Of a DNA stretch of 64,000 bases, positions 46,503 through 56,095 are shown in pieces. Numbering within the stretch: position 1 is the stretch's first letter; each line of letters starts with the position of its first letter. The notes below the pieces were generated by a model. That model was given only the letters and a program-made list of their open reading frames with translations. It made no database searches and was not told where the DNA came from. The translations under genes were made by a program, and so were the position numbers. Location of the stretch: positions 2,666,001 to 2,730,000 of the forward strand of contig OY744472.1 of the NCBI GenBank assembly GCA_963556145.1, in the 5' to 3' direction. The DNA comes from Hygrocybe punicea. Its lineage: Eukaryota > Basidiomycota > Agaricomycetes > Agaricales > Hygrophoraceae.

Positions 46503-46980
46503 CACTCCAGTTCTCAAAATTTTATTGTTCCTCGTTTCCGTCTTCATTCTACTTTGTCATCGCATTTTGGACCTCCACCCCCTCGACACCTCACTCGAAT
46601 ATTTGCAAGAAGTTCTCCACCTCCTCTCGTCGTTCCGCCTCCGACCTTCTTTCAGAAACTCTTGTGGGGATATAGACCCGTTTCCATCACCCATTTTCGC
46701 ATTTTCATCCTCCGTTCCGCTTTCCGTTCACGTTCCCGGTTCTCACTTATTTATATTTTCGTTTCCATTTCTTGTTTCCTTTGTTTCCCGCTTGTTCCGG
46801 ACCCATTTCGTTTCCGTTGTATTCCGGTCCCGTCCTCCTCCTCGACCCCCAGATTCCGGTTATCTTATCTCGTCGTTCCGTTTCCCTCTTTTCCATTTAT
46901 AGTTTTATTATATACTCTATTTTATTTTATATACATTGTTCGACGTTCCACTTTCCCTTCCCTTTTCGTCCATTCCCCTT
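46503..46980. other. Element C sequence between gag and the accessory gene
   Basis: About 480 bp of T/C-rich sequence (tttccgttt-type runs). In element A this position would follow pol; here no pol remnant is seen. Confidence 0.5.
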
Positions 46981-48370
46981 TTATTCCCTTCTCCCTTCGT
47001 CGAGTTTGGTGTCGATCATGTCGAGTTGACCCAGGATATGGGCCTGGTTCGCGCATAGTCGATTTAGCTCCGTCATCCAATGGGTTAACTTCGTATGGAC
47101 CTCCGCAACGTACTCCGAGAGGCCGTCCGCGATCGTCGATATCTCCCTCTGCGTTTCCGTCACCATCCTGCGCACTGCCCATACGTGGTCGTTGATTCCG
47201 GCTCCAATCCATGGGTGCTTGAATGGATTTCCTCGTCTCCCTTCGTCCCGCTCCGATTCCATATCCGGTTCGACGTCGGTCAACATCCGCTTACTCGTCG
47301 ACGCCTCTCCGGTCCGCAACCTAGGCTTCTTCACGGTCCTCGGTGCCTTTTTCGCGACAACTTTCCTCTTTGGACTACCCGCCTTCGCCTTCCCTTTTCT
47401 TTCCACTTTTCCGGCTCTGGTGGCCGGTCCCTTCGTCGACAGTCCGCAACGTCGTTTAAGCATTTTGCACCGATCGCACACGTATCCCTCGATTCCGCGA
47501 CAAACAGCATTGGCGGTCACGCATCGCATTGCCGGATCCGGTATGATTGCATATACTACGGAATTGTTAGATGGAAATGATGAATGAGCCTGAGTATCAC
47601 TCACCCCCGGAATCTTTCCCTTCGGTTCCGCGCCCTCATTCCTGCTCGCATTCGAGAAGTCGTCACCGCTGTTGTAGTCCCCGTGAACGGTTTCATTGTC
47701 CTGGTTGACCCTTTTATCCCGGTTGACTTTTTTGTTTTTGATCGTGTTAAGCACTTGAAGCCTCTCGTATTTTCGTAGTTGTTGGTCGGACCAGGTGCCC
47801 TCCTCGTCCTCGCTTCCGTGATTGCTGGTTTGTGCGGTCTCCTCCCGGTCCCTTTCCATGGCTGCTTCAGCCTCCCTTTTCGCTGCCTCTGCCACCTTCG
47901 CCCTTTCCGCCTCTTTGACCCGCTTCTCCACCTCCACGGCCCGTTGTTTCCTCGCTTCCTCCTCCTTTTCTTCCTGCAACCATAACACTTCCCAACACCT
48001 CACCTCTTTCTGTTCCCATTTGTATTCCTCCCAGCTCCGCAACCACTCCTCGACCTCCACCACCATCTCTCCGCCCATCGAGAAATCCCTCAGTTCCGTC
48101 ACGTCAATTCCGTTGTCCCGGATTTCCATCAATATCCCCTTGTAGTTCCACTGCCGGGTATCGTTAGTCCGTGCCGTTTACAGGAACGGGAACTCTTACC
48201 ATGGCCCGTCGTCATCTCACCACCCATTGCCGTGCCTCGTTCTCGAATCTGTCGCGTACAATATCGATTCCGGCCGCGTCGACTTCTAGTAACTTGGCCA
48301 CAGCGCTCTCGAAGTCTTGCCGCGTTTCCGCATCGAGAGTATTGAGGAAAGTGTCGTATTCCATCGACAT
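46981..48370 (-). CDS. Antisense accessory protein of Ty3 element C
   Basis: Exon 1 is 48370-48221 (MSMEYDTFLNTLDAETRQDF ... EARQWV, 50 codons, GTGAGA donor). Exon 2 starts at 48150 (WNYKGILMEIRDNGID), matching RAYNGIVAELRAGG of the element A protein. A coiled coil (ARKQRAVEVEKRVKEAERA) extends to a GTGAGT donor at 47604 in the corresponding place. The frame stays open through this possible intron, so it may not be spliced, and the best acceptor is out of phase. The Cys part reads RCVTANAVC, then VCDRCKMLKRRC, so the first Cys of the first CX2C is missing. A basic region (KRKVVAKKAPRTVKKPRLR) and a C-terminal helical segment of about 90 residues follow. Most of the frame has no stops, in contrast to the broken gag, suggesting constraint or recent activity. 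Confidence 0.7.
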
Positions 48371-48707
48371 CTGGTGTTGGTATTGGTACTTGTTGGGTTT
48401 GTTGGGCTTGTTGAGGTTGCTGTCGAGATTGTTGAAGACGCATTGAAAAGTTTTCTTGTTTGTATTTGTTGCCCCGTCACGTGACCGTTGTTCCTTTATC
48501 CAGCCGTTTTGCCCCACCCTCTTTTAGTAGCTCCGGACCACTGCTTCCCGACGCTTCGATACCTGCCGGCTTCAATCTCGTTCACGTTGTACCATCATTT
48601 CCGCCCGTTTTCGACATCGCCTCTGCTCATTTATTCCCACGACCCTGGTATCTTCGTTATTTCATATGGATCAACCAGGGATGGTCTCTATCTGAGTCCT
48701 GACCAGA

Positions 48708-49297
48708 TGTAGAGGCTCCGGGCCATCTGGACCCGAATCCTCTTCATATCCCACATCGTCCCCATCCATTCCCATTCATGTATTGTCGATTCTGCCTGAT
48801 TCCGCTCTGGATCCCCCTCCGGAATCATTCATACTCAAGATGTGATGTCTCTAACGACCCGGAATCACTACGTATATAGTTACATATGATATATCTTCGT
48901 TTCCCGTTACTTAGTACATAGCACCATCTCCACTCCACTCCACTCCTATCAGTTACAGCCTTCGCTTGTAGTACATAGTTACTACAGCACAGGATCACTC
49001 CCAGTAGTATAAAAGATGTACCCTTATACTACAACCATATAGATATTACATCCTATCATCACATTATCCCGCATCAATATTACATCCCGCTTCAGTTCTA
49101 CACTTTTAGTCCTCATTTCGTATCATCTCCATTCCATCTTCATATTTCCCCTACACTTCCCCTCTGATCCGGAACCCCGGATTCGGGTTGGATTGACTAG
49201 ACACTATAGAAACACTTTACTCCTTTGATCTCTTTCTAGCAGATCACCCCTTCTAGTAGATTCCTATTCCGGGTCTACAACAGAACTCGCCGTCACA
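48708..49297 (+). repeat. 3' LTR of element C
   Basis: 590 bp, tgtagaggctccgggcc...cgtcaca, with tataaaa at about 49010. It is preceded by ctgagtcctgaccaga. Confidence 0.95.
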
Positions 49298-49301
49298 GCG
49301 T

Positions 49302-49627
49302 AGTTAGCTAGAGTTCCTTACTTGATGAAAAATGGAGACTTACCTGTAGGCTGGGAGGTGGGAGCACCACCCCCTGGCTGTTTTCCTGCTCCTTCTTTTG
49401 TTGTTGTCTGGTCGCTGCATGCGCACTCACCCTTGTGTAGCCGTCGAGGGTGTGGTGGTGGTTGTGTAATGCTAGTTGGTGATGTTGATGTGTGATGCAC
49501 CATGACACTGCCCAAATAGGGACCACGGATCGCCGGATACAGATACATGGGTCGGTGGATACCATGACACTGCCCAAATAGGGACCACAGATCGCTGGAT
49601 ACAGATACATGGGTTGGCGGATACCGT
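49302..49627. repeat. Target region of element C with about 66-bp tandem repeats
   Basis: Two units (catgacactgcccaaatagg ... cagatacatgggt[ct]gg[tc]ggatac) start near 49502 and 49564. A third lies beyond the solo LTR at 50385-50445. No gene is present. Confidence 0.7.
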
Positions 49628-50380
49628 TGATACCCACTCACCCACGCTGACCACTGAATTGACGAATCGAACAGGTTCTAGCTATCCTTCAAAACCAGCC
49701 CAACATCTTGCAACTTCGCGATGGCTTGTGACCACTCGTGCGACCTCTCGATCATATCACGAACATCTCCGACGAAGTCGCAGACCAAGAAAGGAAACCT
49801 TCAAATTGGATTGAGTCCTGGACTCTCGCATAATCATTTGCCTTTCATACAGCAATGCCCCATTTCATCTTAGATAGACTAACTCGTTTAGAACACTTAT
49901 TCCCTTTCTCCCACCAGACTCCTTTGTTCTTCCTTTGTTACAAGACCACCTTCATCCTCCTTTTAGGACCGTTTTTGGCTATGTTTTCATGTGATTCATA
50001 TATATTCCTTTCTTTTGACCCCTATTAGAGTAAGTTTCTTTCTTTCCATGACTTTTTACTTCTCCTCCAATCTCCGACCGTCAACATATAAAATAGCTAT
50101 GTAGATTACACTTAAATCACAAGAGAGCACATTGTTCCCCCCTTCCCACTTCATTATATCTCCCTCGAAAATCATCACAACATTACTTTCTTCAACTCAA
50201 CTATTGCTGACTTTAGTTCAATACCTTGACCTTTTATCGTTGTCACGACTTTAATTGCTAAGTCGCACTATCGATCACAATCGTCACGATACTTGTAGAA
50301 GCTAAATCCTTCACTTACTCATAATCGCACCAGTTGTAGATTGTTGTTGTTTAGTGTACAGCACCATGACTAGCGTATCA
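49628..50380 (+). mobile_element. Solo LTR of the element B family
   Basis: 753 bp, tgataccc...gcgtatca, closely similar to 32325-33078. The exact 4-bp duplication ccgt (49624-49627 and 50381-50384) shows insertion followed by LTR-LTR recombination. It landed between units of the 66-bp repeat. Confidence 0.9.
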
Positions 50381-50730
50381 CCGTAACACTGCCCAAATAG
50401 GGACCACAGATTGCCAGATACAGATACATGGGTCAGCGGATACCAAAAATGGTATCCATACCTGTATCCGCGGTGATCCATATCCAGGATCTGCACTGAT
50501 CTGCCAAATCCATGCGTTTGCCTACAACTTGTGGAGTTGAGAAGAGAGTTGAGGATGTATTTGAAGTCCTTGGAATACTCAAGTAAGAGTTGCTGAGTCT
50601 TCGTGAGTTCTGGACTGAGGGTTGAGTCACAGATAAGGTTTGCAATGGTCCACAGGAGTGAGGAGTCATCAATTTTTCTGTGCTTGGAAATGTTGTCTGG
50701 TTCAATGGAGGAGTCGTGAGAGATATGTGC

Positions 50731-51150
50731 TCAAGGAGAGTTCAGTTCGATTGGTGGGGGAGAGTCGAGTGGTGGCAACAGGTCGATCGGTTGCGAGACA
50801 AGCGGTTGAGTAATGGTGTCGATTCCGGAGGTGTCATACCTGTCGAGCATTTTGAGGTAGGAAGCAAGAGTGGTGCTTCTGGGACTGTCTGTATCTCTGG
50901 CACCAGGAATGGTATCCATGAGCGCAAGGAAGGTTTGCGCTTTTGTGGTTCCCCCTCTCCTGAAAGTGTTGAGTATGAGCTTGCATTGTCGAGTGACATC
51001 CGATCTAACAGAGAAATCCGGTGCTGTAGATGCATTCGTCGGAGGAGTGGAACTTTCCTTGAAAAGTACTTGATTGTTGGAAAACAAGGACTGTTCCATT
51101 CCAATCCATCTTTGTGATGATCCTGAATCCGCATTGATACAAGAAGTCAT
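50731..51150 (-). pseudogene. Unrecognised truncated protein, 139 aa plus downstream remnant
   Basis: MTSCINADSGSSQRWIGMEQ, then TLASYLKMLDRYDTSGID and a Pro-rich end, stopping at TGA. The same frame continues about 80 more codons past the stop (HISHDSSIEPDNISKHRKID and onward) into the repeat region near 50500. No domain is recognised. It could be the N-terminal part of a transposon-associated protein or an orphan gene with one nonsense change. Confidence 0.35.
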
Positions 51151-51834
51151 GAAAAGATGATTTGATGGAATTTTATTCTATATAAACACGATAATAAAAA
51201 ATAATCTTTTACTGTGATTCTGGGTGACCCAATGTGGTGACTAAAGATTGTAGAAGAAAAAGTAGAAGGGAATATGCTACCTGGGTGGGCCAATGTGGTG
51301 AGGAAACAGGAGTGGTGAGACAGCTCCTGTCTCTCAGTGTGGTCTTGGCTTCACCCGGAGGTAGGGTTGCCTTGTGATAAAGGGAATGTGCCTGTGAGTA
51401 TGCACCACACCCGCAATGGGGGATACGGTGAATCTACTTGGTGCGGGAGGCAAAAGCAGCACATATGTGAAGGTTTCTCATCTATTAGACTTGAGTAAAA
51501 TTATTTTTAAACTCGATTTTTTGAGGTCAACCCAAGATGGATGACACAGGGAGACATGAAAAAATGCAAGTCCTAATTAGTTATTATATCAAAAATCCAG
51601 GTGAGTGCCATGCTTTCCACAAACAGCTGTAAAAATAACAAAAGGATATATTTGGATTGAATTTTGCAACTACAAAATTGGTTGCAAAATCAACAATTTT
51701 ACAACAATTTTCCCAGGTGCAAAATAGTGCAGTGTCAGCAGTGATCAAGATTCTAGTGAGTCTGATAACAAGTATTATCAATTTCATGTGTGGTGAATAA
51801 CCTGGACAATGTTGAATGTCCGCGTCCGCCTAGA
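51151..51834. other. Non-coding region downstream of SHMT
   Basis: AT-rich. It contains two copies of a tgggtg..ccaatgtggtga motif (about 51225 and 51285) and the 21-bp motif at 51719-51739 shared with the HIS5 3' flank. No gene is seen. Confidence 0.5.
51719..51739 (-). repeat. 21-bp motif shared with the 3' flank of HIS5
   Basis: On the minus strand it begins gctgacactgcactattt, one mismatch from 3196-3216. It lies about 96 bp past the SHMT stop. Confidence 0.5.
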
Positions 51835-53751
51835 TTAATCCTCCTCAATCCCGGCGGGCTTCTGGATGTTGTGGACGTTGACACCCGGTAATGGCCATTT
51901 CATTGCAAACTCCTTCACTTCCTTGCGCAACTGCTTCACCTGTATATACCCTTGTTTCCCAGATTCCTCGGTTGTCGCTACGCGAACAAAGTCTTTCAAC
52001 ATCTTCGTGCCCGCTTCTTTCTGGAGCAGTAAGGAGAGTTGAACGGCGCGGTGCAAAAAGTCTGCAATGAGTTTGATGTCTGCCTCCATCATGTCGCGGG
52101 AAGTGACCGCAGAAGTCCCCAGCCGGATACCACCAGGAGCTTGGGCAGATGAGTCACCCGAAACGGAGTTCTCTGCGAATATAAATTCGGTTCAATATGA
52201 CTTTTGCAATTGACTGTTGTCTTACTGTTAATGGTAATGCCCATGAGATCGCAAACCTTCTCCACCTTGCTGCCTGTCAGACCGAGGGGCCTCAAGTCCC
52301 ATAAAACAAGATGGTTGTCAGTGCCACCCGTCTGTAGTTTGTATCCATGTTCAACGAGGGACGCCGCCAACGTGCGGGCGTTGGAGACAACCTGCTTAGC
52401 GTACACACGGAAAGACGGGTGGGCAACCTGGAGCAGGGAAGTCGCGATGCCAGCAATGGTCTGATATATAACCGAGGTAGTCAGTATTTAACGAGAATGA
52501 TAAAATAAATTTGGGTACGGGCATTGTTGTGAGGACCGCCCTGGCAGGCGGGGAAAACAGCTTCATTCACACGCTTCTCGAGATCCTTAGCCTTCTCAAG
52601 ATCTCTCCTGAAGAAGATAAGGCCGGCACGGGGGCCGCGAAGAGTTTTATGCCTGTTTGGAGCCCAGCTAAGTAGCAAACTCCTAACCCAGCTGAGTTTA
52701 CTTACGTGGTAGTGGTAACGATGTCGCAATGTGGGAAGGGATCATTCAGTTCCTGGGCAGCAATAAGCCCACTGGTGTGTGCAATGTCTGCCATGAGCCA
52801 TGCACCCTCCTTATCCACGACTTCTTTCAGCTCAGCGTAGTCCCAGTCACGTGGGTATGCCGATGCACCGCAAATGATGAGACGCGGTTTGAATATGCGT
52901 GCTTGGGCGGCCAGGGCAGCGTAGTCAATGAGGTGAGTCTCGGGAGAAATAGCATACGGGAAGGATTGGAAATAGATAGAGGATGCGGTGATTTTCTTCT
53001 TGGCCGTCTGGACCACAGATTTGCACCAGAACTAAAAGTTGAACATTAACACATACGTAGTATCCATGAGTCAAATGACCGCCATCCGGAAGGCCAAGTC
53101 CCATAATACGGTCTTGCGGTTGAATAAGCGCGGTCAGGGCAGCAAAACTAAAGCAAAAGTGGTGTCAGACTCGGCTTTAGATAATTAGAGAGCTTGTACG
53201 AACTTTGCCGTCTGCGTGGAGACAAGCCATCGACAGACGCAGTCAGTGAAATAAAACGTGCAAGAATGAATGGTGAAAATAAGGGCTCACACTACCTGAA
53301 TACGGCTGCACGTTGACGCCCCACTTGGCCGGGTCGAGATGGAATGCCTCGAGAGCGCGTTTGCGACAAAGGTTCTCGAGCTCGTCGATGTATTCATTAC
53401 CACCGTAATAACGGGCGTTGGGTAGTCCTTCAGAGTATTTGTTGGTAAGTATCGAGCCGTTCGCCTCCATCGTTGCACGGCTCGTTAGATTCTCCGATGC
53501 AATCAATTCAAGACCAGTAAACTGCCTCCATGTTTCCTTGTCAATTATATTCTGAACCACGGGGTCGACCTCGGACAGAGGTCCATATAAGATTTTGTTC
53601 TGAGAACCTAAGTTCAATGTGAAAATCCAGGTCTTGGGAATGGACCACATACAAAGTCAGGAGTATTAGCTGAAGCCATTCCGCTTAGATTTCTGACACA
53701 AGTTGATGAGGCGGAGGTAACGCGACGAACGAGTGATAGGCACCGCAACAT
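51835..53751 (-). CDS. SHMT: Serine hydroxymethyltransferase, 8 exons, probably mitochondrial
   Basis: PLP enzyme interconverting serine and glycine while loading one-carbon units on tetrahydrofolate. Exons: 53751-53653, 53599-53291, 53211-53204, 53147-53057, 53007-52706, 52652-52523, 52460-52226, 52172-51835. They sum to 1512 nt, 503 aa, in frame. Residues 1-24 ([20 protein letters not shown]) are Arg/Ser-rich, like a mitochondrial presequence. An internal Met begins MASANTPDF, the usual cytosolic start. Motifs include [41 protein letters not shown] and [11 protein letters not shown], with the PLP lysine at about 272. ACQGGPHNN and the C-terminal domain follow. Exon 3 is only 8 nt (with its neighbours it encodes SGSTAN). 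The intron after exon 6 has a GC donor; all others have GT. The gene looks intact. Confidence 0.95.
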
Positions 53752-53825
53752 GGACGGGAAAATTTTACCCCGAAATGTCTAAATTTGGCCCGATACTGGT
53801 ATCATCAATAGAATAAAAAATTATC

Positions 53826-53981
53826 GCTGTTTGCATATATGTTGGCGCGGCGGCAATTTCCTAATATAGTGTGTGCAAAAACACCTCATAGAACTTTTGA
53901 ATTTTATCTCAACAATGAGGGCTTAGAGCCCCTTGCTGTATTAACAAAACTTGTTCTAAAAATTATTGCCAACCTGCTGGA
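53826..53981 (+). repeat. Left TIR of the Tc1/mariner element
   Basis: Matches the reverse complement of 57514-57669 with scattered differences (gcggcaatttcctaatatag and gaattttatctcaacaa are shared). Confidence 0.85.
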
Positions 53982-54256
53982 ACTCAAAAAAGTAGGATCT
54001 GACCGCAATTTCAGTTATTCACTCCCAGGCTGCAGTTGTAGACAGTTTGAATTTTATACCAGGTAGATCATTGAATGGGGAGAAACCAATAATATCCAGA
54101 CTATGCGACATCTATTTTTCAAGTGCTGGCAGGTTTTGGGGATGTCATTCAGCTTACAAACACTGTGCAGCTCACATTCACCCCAAATACTCCGAAAGAA
54201 AATTCTCACCCATTCTACACATACGGTGACATCCTCTCCTGGCCGCCCACTTCACT

Positions 54257-56017
54257 ATGGTTGACTCTCGAGTAAAAAATCAGAAAGCAGTAAAAAATCG
54301 GCCTGTGGGTCGACCTCCAAAGAAGAAACCCACTGGAGCTAGTACCGACCACAGGCAAGATTTGAGCCAAAGAAAAAATGGTTCAACAGATCATGTCAAC
54401 ATGCAGAGTAACCCAACAAGTCGCCCAAAGCCTCGTCCCGCATACAGGCCAAAGCCTACTGGAGAAACTGCAGAGGTGGGCCATGATATCATGGGAACAT
54501 CAGATGAGGCGGCAGCGGAGATGCTACTTGGGATGGCAGCATCACAAAACACACGAGTGGGTCAAAAAAGGGCTCAGAGTGGTGAAGTTTGGACAAAAGA
54601 AGATACACCGTCTGTCTCTGAGCCTGTGGATGACGATTTCATTGATGAAGACCAATTGGACTTGGACACACTATATGAAGAAGCGGTCGAAAATGACTAT
54701 GGTCAGTACTACACCAACAAAAGATGTCAAGTAGGACTCATTTGTCCACCAGATATCAGTTATCTCTCTGATAAATCTGAACCTACCATCCAGATTCCAC
54801 TCGATATTCCGATTGATGGTGTGCTGGACCGATTGGAGATCTCCTCAGACATCTCCTGGGCAGATTTTCGCCTAGCTGTTGCAAATAAGATGGAGATTGC
54901 AGAATATAAGCTTGATATTGCATATAAGCTGTCAATTGATGGGAAAGGCAAATTACCACATCGTCTGGGCTCTGCTGCTCATTTACTCCAACTCATTGAT
55001 ACGGCAACTCAGCATATTGAAGGGAAGATCAAGAGGCACTCAAAGAAACCATTTGCCGTTGTCATCATCAATAAAATGCTGTCCGAAACTGGCACTAAGG
55101 CTGGAGGTGCAAAGGGGAAGCTGGTAAGCCTCTTTGCAAATGATTTACAATCACAATGGTTGATTTATTTCCCCTGGCGACTGCAGGCATCCAGTAAGAA
55201 GGAGACAGAACCAGAGCCGCAAGCTACAGATGTTGGACAAAACATGAACACCGGAAAGTACATCACGGCATTGGAGCTGAAATATGCATGCGAACAGCAT
55301 CAAAAGAAATATTGCTGGGTGAAATGAAATGGCAAGCATCATCACATGGTTCAGGCCGAGATTGCACAATGGGCACTCATGATGGTAAGCAGATTCTCTT
55401 GCCATTGTATTGCATATAACTTATATAAATATGTACAGAGTCTCAAACAAGCCGACTTTGACAAGCCCCCTCCTGGGCTCAAACTTGAAGATGCCCCACC
55501 CCCAACTCGTCAACCAAAGCCAACGCCTGCAGTAGCTGAACCGGATCAGCTGAATCCGAATGCTGCTCAATTGATGCCAGCTCTTCAAGCTCCCAATGTG
55601 TTTCCAAGTTCGTATCCATATAACCCCCACCCAGTGCAATACTATGCTCCAATCCCCACCAGAGAACCTGTTTTTGGAGGCAGACCACTGCCTGATTCCC
55701 CAGCCCTGACTTCCAGGAATCCAACAATATTTCCAGCTATCAAGGACTGGCTTTGCACTCTCGATGATGGCCCTCGTGGTGTCGATGGTCACAATTTCTC
55801 GCAGTATGCTGTCAACTTCGATGAAAATCAGATTTTCCGCGTTTCAGAAATCTCCGATATTCAAACATTCACACGACTGGACCTTCTTTCCATTTGTCCC
55901 GGAATGAAGCTTGGGACCGCAAATGTACTTTTGCAATATGCCCGGGATGATGTGAAGGCTATTCAACGAATGCAGGGAATGGGACGAAGGGATTTTGAGC
56001 AGGTATATATGATGTGA
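54257..56017 (+). pseudogene. AT-hook-like accessory gene of the Tc1/mariner element, one TGA
   Basis: 568 sense-length codons in two exons (54257-55384 and 55439-56017; 54-bp intron, GTAAGC...CAG). A single TGA at 55325 follows KYCWVK, and the same frame continues with NGKHHHMVQAEIAQWALMM. The N-terminus is basic with an AT-hook-like core (RPVGRPPKKKP, residues 16-26). An acidic region (DDDFIDEDQLDLDTLYEEA) comes next. A folded middle part (PIDGVLDRLEISSDISWADF) and a Cys/His-containing segment follow. A Pro-rich linker leads to a helical C-terminus (LLSICPGMKLGTANVLLQYA). It lies inside the TIRs and faces the transposase. It may be DNA-binding and help transposition or control it; this is inference. 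I do not recognise the family by name. Confidence 0.7.
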
Positions 56018-56095
56018 ATGATCTTTTAGATTTTTTTCTTCTTGGCGGTGGAATTCAACTTCCCACTTAGATAACAATTGATTCAACTCATGTTA

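Larger units (their letters stand above)
33803..49297 (+). mobile_element. Ty3 element C: gag plus antisense gene, no pol; hosts a hAT element and element D
   Basis: LTRs at 33803-39130 (split) and 48708-49297. An exact 4-bp duplication gcgt lies at 33799-33802 and 49298-49301. After removal of the insertions the element is about 5.0 kb: LTR, primer site, capsid, Pro/Ser-rich region, minus-strand accessory gene, LTR. No protease, RT or integrase can be found, so it would need another element's enzymes to move. Confidence 0.9.

Noticed and set aside
49502..50445. Regularly spaced repeats resembling a CRISPR array
   Set aside because: Only three adjoining 66-bp units with no unique spacers, in a eukaryotic context, split by an LTR.
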